Assembly (NCBI GenBank): GCA_963721105.1
Contig: CAVRHY010000011.1
Coordinates: 1,054,001-1,118,000, forward strand
From: Thermohalobaculum sp963721105
GTDB taxonomy: Bacteria > Pseudomonadota > Alphaproteobacteria > Rhodobacterales > Rhodobacteraceae
Length of the DNA stretch: 64,000 nucleotides
Direction: 5' to 3'
Below the pieces are notes generated by a model, which worked only from the letters and a program-made list of their open reading frames with translations, was not told where the DNA came from and ran no database searches. Position 1 is the first letter of the stretch. Every line of letters starts with the position of its first letter. Of this stretch, positions 42,882 to 50,426 are shown piece by piece. The position numbers were made by a program, and so were the translations under genes.

Positions 42882-44583
42882 ATGCCCGACATCACTGACC
42901 GCAAAAGCCTGGAAGCATGGCTGAAGACCCGCCCGCGAGAGGACGCAGTCCTCGTCGCGGCCCGCGCAGCCTTGCGTGTCCTGCCGCTGCTCGGCAGCGC
43001 GCTCCGCCAGGACGCGCAGGCAACGCCGCGCGGCCATCCTGCTCCCATGCTTCCGTGCTATGGCTGTCGCCAGCCTTGCGGGCAAATGGCCAAGGCTGGC
43101 GACAGAGCTCCGCGCCGACGCCGCCGACGCCGCCGCCGCCGACGCCGACGCCGCCCACGCCGCCGCCAACGCCCCACGCCGCCGCCAACGCCGCCGACGC
43201 CGCCGCCTACGCCGCCTACGCCGCCTACGCCGCCGCCACAAGCCGCCCACGCCGCCGCCTACGCCGCCGGCCACAGACGCCAACGCCGCCGCCGCCCACG
43301 CCGCCGCCTACGCCGCCAACGCCGCCGCCGCCTACGCCGCCGCCATGAACGCTGCGACTGCAGAGGCATTCGCCGCATCGACCGCCTTCTGGCGGGCACT
43401 CTCGCTCGACTACAATGTCGTTTGATCTCGAGAGCGCGGAGACGGTCGCCGCCGGCCCGCTCTGGCTCGACGGTCCCCCGACCTGGGCAGTGGCGGAATT
43501 GGCCACGCTGCGCGACCACCTGCTCGCCGCGGAGGAAGGCTGGCAGGTCTGGACCGACTGGTACGCCGCCATCCTGCGCGGAGAGCCCGCAGGACCCCGA
43601 CCTCGAACTCGCCAAGGCGCTGATCCCCGACGAGGTGTGGAAGCAGGGCCCCGCCGTCGTGAACGCCGAGATCGCCCGGCTGATCGAGGAGCACACCCCG
43701 AAACCGCCGCCTCCTCCGACCGGCCCGGCAGACCCCACGACCGTCGTGGACATCGAGGCTGCGCTCGACGGGCAGTTCCTGACGCTCTCGATCACCGAGT
43801 TCGCCCGCATCGAGCACCGCTTCACGGTGGTGCCCTTCCCGACAGATGCCTTGGGGAACCCGGCCGAATCGGACCGCCATCGCGATATGCTCGAGACGCT
43901 GGCATGGGCAGCGGGCGAGCTGTTGCGGCTGGCCGAGCGCAACAAGCTCGGCCCGGAGGACGCGCGTCGCAGCGGCAGCTATATCGAGATGCTGTCCGCG
44001 GCGCGACTGAATGCCCGCCTGCTCCACGCAGTCGCCCGGGCGCTGCTGGCGGAGATACATGCAGCGCATGTCGAGGACCGGCTCGCGCCCGGCGACGTGC
44101 AGATCGCGCAGGATTTCCGCCTGGCGCATTTCGCGCTGCTGGTGATCCTTCTATCCTGCCGTGCTCACGGTCGAAGGCCGCGCGGAGGATGTCGAGCTTG
44201 CGAACGAACCCTCTGTATCCGACGTCGTCGAACCGCTGCAAGCGCTGGGCGGCGTGCTCAGCGAGGCGGAAAACCTCGTCACCGATGAACTGCGCAGCGC
44301 CTTCGAAGACCTGGACCGCCTCGGGCAGGACCTGTTGCGGCAGACCCACTTGGCGGCGATGGACGCCGAGGATGCGAACTCCCGCCTGTTCCGGCGGTTT
44401 GCGACCCGGGCGATTGCCACGGTGGGCCGCTTCACGCTCGTCGTGAAGCGCCATGCGTTCGAGCTGGCAGCAGTCGGGGGCAGTTTGGCAGGCATGGAAG
44501 CGCAGTGGGGAACCGTCACCTGGCTCCTTTCGCGCGTGCAGCCGATCTGGGACGCGCTCCGTCCATTCGTTCCGTTCCTGTAG
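42882..44583 (+). pseudogene. Ala/Asp/Tyr-repeat protein with conserved C-terminal domain, multiply frame-disrupted
   Basis: One gene reads across this stretch only with about seven frame changes. It starts at ATG 42882 after an AGGGGG Shine-Dalgarno with MPDITDRKSLEAWLKTRPRE and AARAALRVLPLL, continues RAMAVASLAGKWPRL, then enters an alanine-rich helical repeat with Asp, Tyr, Asn and His (DAADAAAADADAAHAAA, AYAAYAAYAA, AAHAAAYAANAAAAYAAAM; DNA units gccgcctac and gccgccgac). It goes on with STAFWRALSLDYNVV, LESAETVAAGPLW, EGWQVWTDWYAAILRG, then QDPDLELAKALIPDEVWKQG with PAVVNAEIARLIEEH, and ends in a helical tail to 44583. The WTDWY and IP-WxQGP-xVNAxI-LIEE parts match a C-terminal domain I remember in hypothetical alphaproteobacterial proteins with such repeats; function unknown. 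Flanked by palindromic repeat arrays. Confidence 0.6.
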
Positions 44584-44760
44584 GGCGGGGTTCCACCCCG
44601 CCACACCGCGCGCCGTCATTTCCGCACGCAAGCGGGACACTCCCGCCGCCACTCCGAAAGATCCCCGCCTGCGCGGGGATGACGCCGCCCGTAGGGTGGG
44701 CCCCTGGCCCACCGTGCCGCCCCGGTGGGCCAGGGGGGCCACCCTACGAGGCCGCGCGCC
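44581..44760. repeat. Palindromic repeat array right of the repeat-protein gene
   Basis: Three elements in a row: TAGGGCGGGGTTCCACCCCGCC (44581-44602), a degenerate CGTCATT...GGGGATGACG composite (44614-44684), and a long GTAGGGTGGGCCCC...GGGGCCACCCTAC inverted repeat (about 44691-44749). Same families and order as 42620-42791, plus the GGGTGGGC family seen at 1767, 49756 and 57083. Confidence 0.85.
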
Positions 44761-44778
44761 GCCGCGCCGCCCCCCCCC

Positions 44779-45120
44779 TCACAACTGCCGATGCCAGAAC
44801 CCCGCCCGCGACTTCCGCGCGTCCTCCCCCGGCAGCACCGGCGCGACCCCCAGCAGCCGCTCGATGTCCAGGCACGGCCGCACGACGATCTCGTGCCGCG
44901 GCGGCGTCCAGCCGCGGCCCGCGCCGGTCGGCCGAGGCCGTCAGCGCCGCGCGGAACGCCCTCGACGACCTTCCAGCCGTCCGACCGTGGCAAGGCGGGG
45001 AAACGCCTCGCGGCCCGCAGCGACGCCGCCGGCCGTGACCTGCGGCGTCGCTCGCGCCGTCCATGATGCCGCGCCGGCGGTCGCGCGCCTCTCCGCGCCG
45101 CCGGCCGCGGAGCAGCGAGC
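44779..45120 (-). pseudogene. Unrecognised gene remnant (C-terminus)
   Basis: On the minus strand a protein-like C-terminus reads GRGWTPPRHEIVVRPCLDIE followed by RLLGVAPVLPGEDARKSRAG and FWHRQL-stop at 44779. Upstream, the frame stops, but SDGWKVVEGVPRGADGLGRP continues in another frame up to about 44990, with less certain coding sense beyond. Codon bias and amino-acid mix look real, unlike the poly-Arg shadows around it, but I recognise no family and can find no start. Likely a remnant or a short gene broken by indels. Confidence 0.35.
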
Positions 45121-45545
45121 GCAAGTAAAAGATCGTCCAGCGACAGTATAAACCTTCTGATAACCCTCGCCGATAGCGGAGCGGATCGAGCGTCCGGCTG
45201 CCCGACTCCCCCGAACACTTTGGCGAGAACTGCCCCCTATCTGCGTCGACTCCCGCATCGGGCAGGGGAGTCCGCCCTCTCCAGAGGGACGATTCTCTTG
45301 CAAGTATCGCCGCGACAGGGACGGCTCCCGCTTAGGCGAGATCGTTCGGGGGCATGTCACCGAAGTGGCGGCCACGCGGCGGTGCCGCCGGAGGGCGACC
45401 GCCCGCCGCCGCCCCGCCTGCCCAGGCGGGCAGACCCCGCCCGGCGCGGGCCGCAAACGAAAATGGCCCGCGGCGAACCGTGGTTCGCCGCGGGCCATCT
45501 CGGTCAGTGACCGCCGTCTCGTCGGCGGTTTAGGGTCGTGCCGAC
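45121..45545. other. Gap downstream of the VPLPA-CTERM gene
   Basis: About 425 bp without a supported gene. It holds the strong terminator at 45452-45498, a CCCGCCTGCCCAGGCGGGC hairpin at about 45412-45432 and AT-richer sequence at 45122-45200. The right part is the 3' flank of the VPLPA-CTERM gene. Confidence 0.5.
45452..45498 (-). terminator. Terminator of the VPLPA-CTERM gene
   Basis: Perfect 17-bp stem (45463-45479 with 45482-45498; arm starts atggcccgcgg) and a 2-base loop. On the minus strand it is followed by TTTTCGTTT. Located 48 bp past the stop of the leftward VPLPA-CTERM gene. Confidence 0.85.
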
Positions 45546-46125
45546 TTACGCAGCCAGCGTCTTCCGGCGAAGCGACAGGAAGCCCATGCCGCCCAGGCCG
45601 CCGATTGCCGTCAGCAGCATCAGAGCAGATGCCGGCAGCGGGACGGGCGACGCGGTCGTCGTGGACGAGAACGACACGCGAACCTGATCCGGAGACGTCG
45701 CCTGCGAGCTGAGCGAGAGCACGGCAGGAATGCTGCCGAAGCCCCGCTGATCGTCCCGATCGCATCGAAGCCACGGCCCGGGAACGTGTTGTCGAAATCA
45801 CTGAACGAGGTCGCCGTGAACGTGAACCCGCCGCCCGAGTAGATGACGCCCGGCGAGGCGAAGCTGATGTCGAACAGACTCGAAGATGGTCGGGTTGAAG
45901 ACGGGCCCGGCGAGAGCTTCGTCGATCGTGACGACCGAGGAGAACAGGCCGGTCGCGATCTTCGCCGTGCCGCTTCCGAGGAAATCGACGCTGCCCCGTC
46001 GGCGAGTAGACGGAAGTCGACGGATTGACGGAGCCGGTGATGTCGAGCTGGTTCAGCACCGCAGCGGAGGCACCGAGCGGCAAGGTTGCCACTGCCACGG
46101 CGGCAAAGAGTGACGTGAGCTTCAT
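45546..46125 (-). pseudogene. VPLPA-CTERM exosortase-sorted protein, frame-disrupted
   Basis: Secreted protein of ~193 residues: signal peptide MKLTSLFAAVAVATLPLGASA, a beta-rich body (LNQLDITGSVNPS, GSGTAKIATGLFSSVVTIDEA, FDISFASPGVIYSGGGFTFTATS, GFDAIGTISG) and a C-terminal sorting signal with VPLPAS, a hydrophobic helix (ALMLLTAIGGLGGMGF) and basic LRRK. This is the VPLPA-CTERM type, recognised by an exosortase (XrtD type in the literature) that removes the tail. All three minus frames are needed, with shifts near 45985, 45880 and 45740. AAGGA lies before ATG 46125. The exopolysaccharide module at 59.6-64 kb is of the kind that accompanies exosortases. Confidence 0.75.
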
Positions 46126-46627
46126 GTTGATTCCTTCTTACAAAACGTCCCGCGCGGGAGTTGGGGAACACCATCCCGCGCTATGTGAACGTCCGTTAAC
46201 TTTTTTGGTTCCCCTATATCTGGCGTATCCCGGCGGCAAGGATGCGGATATATCCACAACCGTGCAGTAAAGATCATATAATATAGTCAGTCAGATGACG
46301 TCGCATTGCCAAAATGCCAATGAAATAACCGCCATGATACGTGAAAAGATATTTACTACGTTAAAAATATTTTAATGGTGCAGCGATTATGAACTGGCCC
46401 AGATCTGGTGTGTTTCGAGCAGAAATAATGCCATAAATTGGTCACAAAGTCTCCGGCGGCGGGCAAATCGACGCGCGGACTTCACGCCATGATCCGAAAA
46501 GAAAGGGCCCCGCGGCGCGCGCCGCGGGGCCCTTCCCCCTCCGGAAGGGAGGGTGTTCGCCGGGTTTGTCGTTCCCGCGGAGGCAGGAACCTCGTCGCCC
46601 CCGCTGGCGCGGGGGCGATGGCCGACC
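46126..46627. other. AT-rich intergenic region between the VPLPA-CTERM gene and glnA
   Basis: 502 bp with no supported gene. From about 46190 to 46460 the composition is much more AT-rich than anything else in the window. It includes an imperfect dyad of A/T runs at 46344-46373 (arms aaaagatattta and taaaaatatttt). It carries the promoter of the VPLPA-CTERM gene on the left and the glnA terminator on the right. Confidence 0.6.
46497..46533 (-). terminator. glnA terminator
   Basis: Perfect palindrome agggccccgcggcgc with its complement (46504-46533), followed on the minus strand by TTTCTTTT. It lies 95 bp after the glnA stop and should end the glnB-glnA transcript. Confidence 0.85.
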
Positions 46628-48037
46628 TCAGCAGGAGTAGTAGAGCTGGAACTCGACCGGGTGCGGCGTGTGCTCGTACTGGTAGATCTCCTCCCACTTC
46701 AGCGCCATGTAGCCCTCGATCTGGTCGCGGGTGAACACGTTGCCCTTGACCAGATAGTCGTGGTCCGCCTCCAGGCTCTCCATCGCCTCGCGCAAGCTGC
46801 CGCAAACCGTCGGGATGCCGGCCAGTTCCTCGGGCGGCAGGTCGTAGAGGTCCTTGTCCGCGGCCTCGCCGGGATGGATGCGGTTCTCGATGCCGTCCAG
46901 CCCCGCCATCAGCAGCGCCGACATGCAGAGGTACGGGTTGGCCGAGGGGTCCGGGAACCGGGTCTCGACGCGCTTGGCCTTCGGGCTCTCGGTCCAGGGG
47001 ATGCGGACCGAGGCCGACCGGTTGCGCGCCGAGTACGCCAGCAGCACCGGCGCCTCGAAGCCCGGGATCAGCCGCTTGTAGCTGTTGGTCGACGGGTTGG
47101 TGAAGGCGTTCAGCGACTTGGCGTGCTTGAGGATGCCACCGATGTAGAACAACGCCTCTTCCGACAGGTCGGCGTACTGGTCGCCGGCGAACAGCGGCTT
47201 GCCGTCCTTCCAGATCGACTGGTTCACGTGCATGCCAGACCCGTTGTCGCCCTTGATCGGCTTGGGCATGAAGGTCGCGGTCTTGCCGTAGGCATGGGCG
47301 ACGTTGTGGATGACGTACTTGTACTTCTGCAGGTTGTCGCCCTGCTCGACCAGCCCGCCGAAGATCATGCCCAGCTCATGCTGGCAGCTGGCGACTTCGT
47401 GGTGGTGCTTGTCGACCTTCATGCCGATGCGTGCCATCGTCGACAGCATCTCGCTGCGGATGTCCTGCGCCGAGTCGGTCGGGTTGACGGGGAAATAGCC
47501 GCCCTTCAGGCCGGGCCGGTGGCCCATGTTGCCCATCTCGAACTCGGCATCGGTGTTCCAGCTGGCGTCGTCGGCGTCGACCTCGTAGCCGACCTTGTTG
47601 ATGCCGACCTTGTAGCGGACGTCGTCGAACAGGAAGAACTCTGCCTCCGGGCCCCAGAACGACTCGTCGCCGATGCCGCTATCCTTCAGATAACGCTCGG
47701 CATTCTGCGCCGTGCCGCGCGGGTCGCGCTCGTAGGCCTCGCCAGTGTCCGGCTCGGCGACGGTGCAGAAGACGGCCAGCGTCTTCTCGGCGTAGAACGG
47801 GTCGACATGCGCCGAGGACGCGTCGGGCATCAGTTTCATGTCCGACTTGTCGATCGACTTCCAGCCGGCGATCGAGCTGCCGTCGAACATCCACCCCTCG
47901 GTGAACCAGTCCTCGTCGACGAGGTTCGACATCGCGGTGACGTGCTGCAGCTTGCCGCGCGGGTCGGTGAAGCGAAGATCGACGTAGGCGATCTCCTCGT
48001 CCTTGATCTTCTTGACGATTTCAGCGGGTGTACTCAT
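46628..48037 (-). CDS. glnA: Glutamine synthetase type I
   Basis: 469-residue GSI-beta enzyme making glutamine from glutamate and ammonia. It shows GWMFDGSSIAGW near residue 50, the metal-site WGPEAEFFLFDD, NQSIWKDGKPLF, the NPSTNSYKRLIPGFEAP nucleotide region, ARNRSASVRIP and the adenylylation Tyr in KDLYDLPPEE, so GlnE control is expected. ATG 48037 gives the standard MSTPAEIVKKI start. It lies 33 bp downstream of glnB. Confidence 0.97.
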   Translation of the reverse strand: MSTPAEIVKKIKDEEIAYVDLRFTDPRGKLQHVTAMSNLVDEDWFTEGWMFDGSSIAGWKSIDKSDMKLMPDASSAHVDPFYAEKTLAVFCTVAEPDTGEAYERDPRGTAQNAERYLKDSGIGDESFWGPEAEFFLFDDVRYKVGINKVGYEVDADDASWNTDAEFEMGNMGHRPGLKGGYFPVNPTDSAQDIRSEMLSTMARIGMKVDKHHHEVASCQHELGMIFGGLVEQGDNLQKYKYVIHNVAHAYGKTATFMPKPIKGDNGSGMHVNQSIWKDGKPLFAGDQYADLSEEALFYIGGILKHAKSLNAFTNPSTNSYKRLIPGFEAPVLLAYSARNRSASVRIPWTESPKAKRVETRFPDPSANPYLCMSALLMAGLDGIENRIHPGEAADKDLYDLPPEELAGIPTVCGSLREAMESLEADHDYLVKGNVFTRDQIEGYMALKWEEIYQYEHTPHPVEFQLYYSC

Positions 48038-48070
48038 CAGTCCCTCTCCCATTTCTCTCCCGATCGGCGC

Positions 48071-48410
48071 CTACAGCGCGTCGGGGCCTTCCTCGCCGGT
48101 GCGGATGCGCACGGCCTGTTCCACGTTTGTGACGAAGATCTTGCCGTCACCGATCTTGCCGGTCTTGGCGGCGGCGACGATGGCGTCGGTCACCTGCTCG
48201 ACCATCGAGTTCGTCGACGACGACCTCGATCTTCACCTTGGGCAGGAAGTCGACCACGTACTCGGCGCCGCGATACAGCTCGGTATGCCCCTTCTGCCGT
48301 CCGAAGCCCTTGGCTTCCAGCACGCTGAGGCCCTGGATCCCGATTTCCTGCAGGGCCTCCTTCACCTCGTCGAGCTTGAACGGCTTGATGATCGCCTCGA
48401 CCTTCTTCAT
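48071..48410 (-). pseudogene. glnB: Nitrogen regulatory protein P-II, one-base insertion
   Basis: PII signal transducer that senses 2-oxoglutarate and ATP and controls GlnE and NtrB. The T-loop (GRQKGHTELYRGAEY) holds uridylylation site Tyr51. From ATG 48410 the frame is normal to VKIEVVVDE (~residue 68), then shifts; the rest (MVEQVTDAIVAAAKTGKIGDGKIFVTNVEQAVRIRTGEEGPDAL) is intact in another frame to the stop at 48071. Span is 340 nt, exactly one more than the canonical 112-residue gene. Removing one A near 48203 restores VDDSMVEQV. PII is rarely lost beside glnA, so a sequence error is likely. Confidence 0.9.
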
Positions 48411-48472
48411 TCGCCTCTCCTTGCGCCGCGCATGGCTGTTGCCCGGCCGCGCGCCGGGTTTCTCGCTTGCAA

Positions 48473-48488
48473 TGCACGGGGTGTGCCA
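48473..48488 (-). promoter_or_regulatory. Sigma-54 promoter of glnB-glnA
   Basis: On the minus strand the sequence TGGCACACCCCGTGCA matches the sigma-54 consensus (TGGCAC-N5-TTGCA) with the correct spacing between the GG and GC elements, ending 63 bp before the glnB ATG. An inverted GCACG...CGTGC pair at 48510-48528, just upstream, is a possible NtrC site. This fits nitrogen control of glnBA in Rhodospirillum and Azospirillum. Confidence 0.75.
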
Positions 48489-48670
48489 GCCGCGTAAGTA
48501 ACTGAGAACGCACGCGTCTCGATCGTGCGCTGGCTGCATTGTCGTACAGAATGATTAATTTCTAGGCAGGCTGCCGAATGCGTGTGCGCGGCCGCGCCCT
48601 GCAACCGCGCGGGGTTGACCGGGCGCCGTCGGTCGGCACCTTCAGGGGCGGATCGGAGGAACGACGCACG

Positions 48671-50284
48671 ATGACCGAACTGCTGACCGCGGCCCAGATG
48701 CGCGCCATCGAAAAGGCGGCGATCAACTCCGGCGAGGTGACGGGGCTGGAGCTGATGGAGCGCGCCGGCCGCGGCGTCGTCGAGGCGATGCTGGACTGGC
48801 GGCCGGAGCTGGCGACCGCGCCGCACCGGGCGGTGGTGCTGTGCGGCCCCGGCAACAACGGCGGCGACGGGTTCGTCGTCGCCCGTCTGCTGAAGGAGCG
48901 TGGGTGGGAGGTCGAGGTCTTCCTGTACGGCCGAGACCCGGCGGAGATCGACAAGCTGCCCCCGGATGCGGCGGAGAACGCGCGCCGCTGGCGGGAGATG
49001 GGAGAGATAGAGCCGCTGTCGGCGGATCGGCTGGACCGGTTCGATGACCACCCGCCCAAGATCTGGATCGACGCCCTGTTCGGGACGGGGCTGGTCCGGC
49101 CGCTTTCCGAGGATCTTGGCGATTGCCTCAGGCTGGTTTCCCATCTCCGCAGCCGGGATGCGGACGCAATCGTTGCGGTGGACGCGCCTTCCGGGGTGTG
49201 CATGGACAGTGGTCGCCCGCTAGGCCCGGGTGTGCTCGCCACTGACCTGACAGTCAGCTTCCACACCGCGAAGGTGGGGCACTATCTTTCCGCCGGCCCG
49301 GAGCATTCGGACAATGTGCGGGTCTGCGGGATTGGTCTCCCTCGTGACCGGAGCAGACTGCGGTCGCTGGCGAGCGATCCTGTCGAAGCCGTCGACCTGA
49401 GGGAGTGGAACCTCGATCCTTGGCTGGCCAAGCACAATGACGAGCACAAATACGGCTACGGACACGCCCTCGTGCTCTCTGGCGGCGTCGGCAAGGGGGG
49501 TGCGGCGCGGATGGCGGCGCGGGGGGCGCTGCGCATCGGGGCGGGGCTGGTGACGGTGGGGTGCCCGCCTGCGGCCTTGCAGGAGAACGCCTCGGCGCTG
49601 GACGCGGTGATGCTGCGTGCGTTCGGCGAGGCGGAGGCGCTGGCGGCGTTCCTGCCGGAGCGGAAGGTCAACGCCGTCTGCATCGGGCCGGGCTTCGGGC
49701 CTGGCGAGCGGTTGCGGGCGTTCGTGGCGGCGGTGCTCGGGGCGGGGGCGGAGACGGGTGGGCGAGGCGCCCACCCTACGGGCGTGGTTCTCGATGCCGA
49801 CGCGCTCAGCGAATTCGCCAAAGACCCGCTCGCGCTCTTCGCCATGCTGCACGACCGCTGCGTGCTGACGCCGCACCAAGGCGAGTTCGGCCGGCTGTTC
49901 CCCGACTTGCTGGAAAAGCTGACGGCGCCGGCCACTACCGGCCCGGCCTATTCCAAGGTCGACGCGACGCGCGAGGCGGCGGCGCGGGCGGGCTGCACGG
50001 TGCTGTTCAAGGGGCCGGACACCGTCATCGCCGACCCGACGGGGCGGTGCGCGATCAACTCGGCGGCCTACGAGCGCTCGGCCCCCTGGCTGGCGACGGC
50101 GGGCACGGGCGACGTGCTGGCGGGCTTCATCACCGGCCTGCTCGCGCGCGGCTTCGGGGCGTTCGAGGCGGCCGAGGCGGCGGCCTGGCTGCATGTCGAG
50201 TGCGCCCTGCATTTCGGCCCCGGCCTGATCGCCGAGGACCTGCCCGAGCAGCTGCCGGCCGTCTTCCGCAAGCTGGGGCTCTGA
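48671..50284 (+). CDS. nnr: Bifunctional NAD(P)H-hydrate repair enzyme
   Basis: 537-residue enzyme that repairs damaged NAD(P)H hydrates. The N-terminal epimerase domain (~1-215) has LTAAQMRAIEKAA, CGPGNNGGDGFVVARLL and DALFGTGL. The C-terminal ADP-dependent dehydratase domain (~230-535) has GHALVLSGGVGKGGAARM, VLDADAL, LTPHQGEFGRLF and GTGDVLAGFITGLLARG. An extra Gly-rich stretch ETGGRGAHPTG before VLDADAL is encoded by a palindromic repeat inserted in frame. ATG 48671 is preceded by GGAGGAACGACGCACG. Divergent from glnB. Confidence 0.95.
   Translation: MTELLTAAQMRAIEKAAINSGEVTGLELMERAGRGVVEAMLDWRPELATAPHRAVVLCGPGNNGGDGFVVARLLKERGWEVEVFLYGRDPAEIDKLPPDAAENARRWREMGEIEPLSADRLDRFDDHPPKIWIDALFGTGLVRPLSEDLGDCLRLVSHLRSRDADAIVAVDAPSGVCMDSGRPLGPGVLATDLTVSFHTAKVGHYLSAGPEHSDNVRVCGIGLPRDRSRLRSLASDPVEAVDLREWNLDPWLAKHNDEHKYGYGHALVLSGGVGKGGAARMAARGALRIGAGLVTVGCPPAALQENASALDAVMLRAFGEAEALAAFLPERKVNAVCIGPGFGPGERLRAFVAAVLGAGAETGGRGAHPTGVVLDADALSEFAKDPLALFAMLHDRCVLTPHQGEFGRLFPDLLEKLTAPATTGPAYSKVDATREAAARAGCTVLFKGPDTVIADPTGRCAINSAAYERSAPWLATAGTGDVLAGFITGLLARGFGAFEAAEAAAWLHVECALHFGPGLIAEDLPEQLPAVFRKLGL
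49756..49782. repeat. Palindromic repeat inside nnr coding sequence
   Basis: A GGGTGGGC-GAG-GCGCCCACCC palindrome followed by TACGGG lies in frame in the nnr gene and encodes about nine residues (TGGRGAHPTG) just before the conserved VLDADAL strand. It belongs to the same family as copies at 1811-1835 and 57083-57106. Confidence 0.85.
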
Positions 50285-50319
50285 TACCAACGTCGGATGG
50301 ACTGGACCTTGCCGTCATG

Positions 50320-50402
50320 CCCGACCCGATCGGGCATCTCGCGCGTGCAGGGAGACGCCCGCTCGAGCCGGGCACGCCGGGTCTCCCTCACCGAGCATTG
50401 GC
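50320..50402. repeat. Palindromic repeat between nnr and hemW
   Basis: A CGTCATGCCCGACCCGATCGGGCAT element followed by a GGGAGAC...GGTCTCCC inverted arm fills most of the 142-bp gap between two convergent genes. It is a divergent member of the CGTCATTCCCG family and may serve as a terminator for both genes. Confidence 0.6.
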
Positions 50403-50426
50403 ATGAGTAGCCGGGCGCAATCCGGC

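Noticed and set aside
42892..43283. Pro-Thr-rich (PPTPPT) and poly-Arg or Gly-rich proteins in the same stretch
   Set aside because: These are alternative-frame readings of the Ala repeat; only the Ala/Asp/Tyr reading joins conserved flanking sequence.
43090..43350. Tandem gccgcctac-type repeats as a CRISPR array
   Set aside because: Units are 9 bp without spacers and encode Ala/Tyr/Asp in one frame; no cas genes.
42610..45550. Prophage or transposon
   Set aside because: No integrase, transposase or structural phage genes; only repeat-flanked, frame-broken genes.
46482..46805. Small minus-strand ORF after glnA
   Set aside because: It runs through the glnA terminator palindrome and antiparallel-frame sequence of glnA itself; no coding signal.
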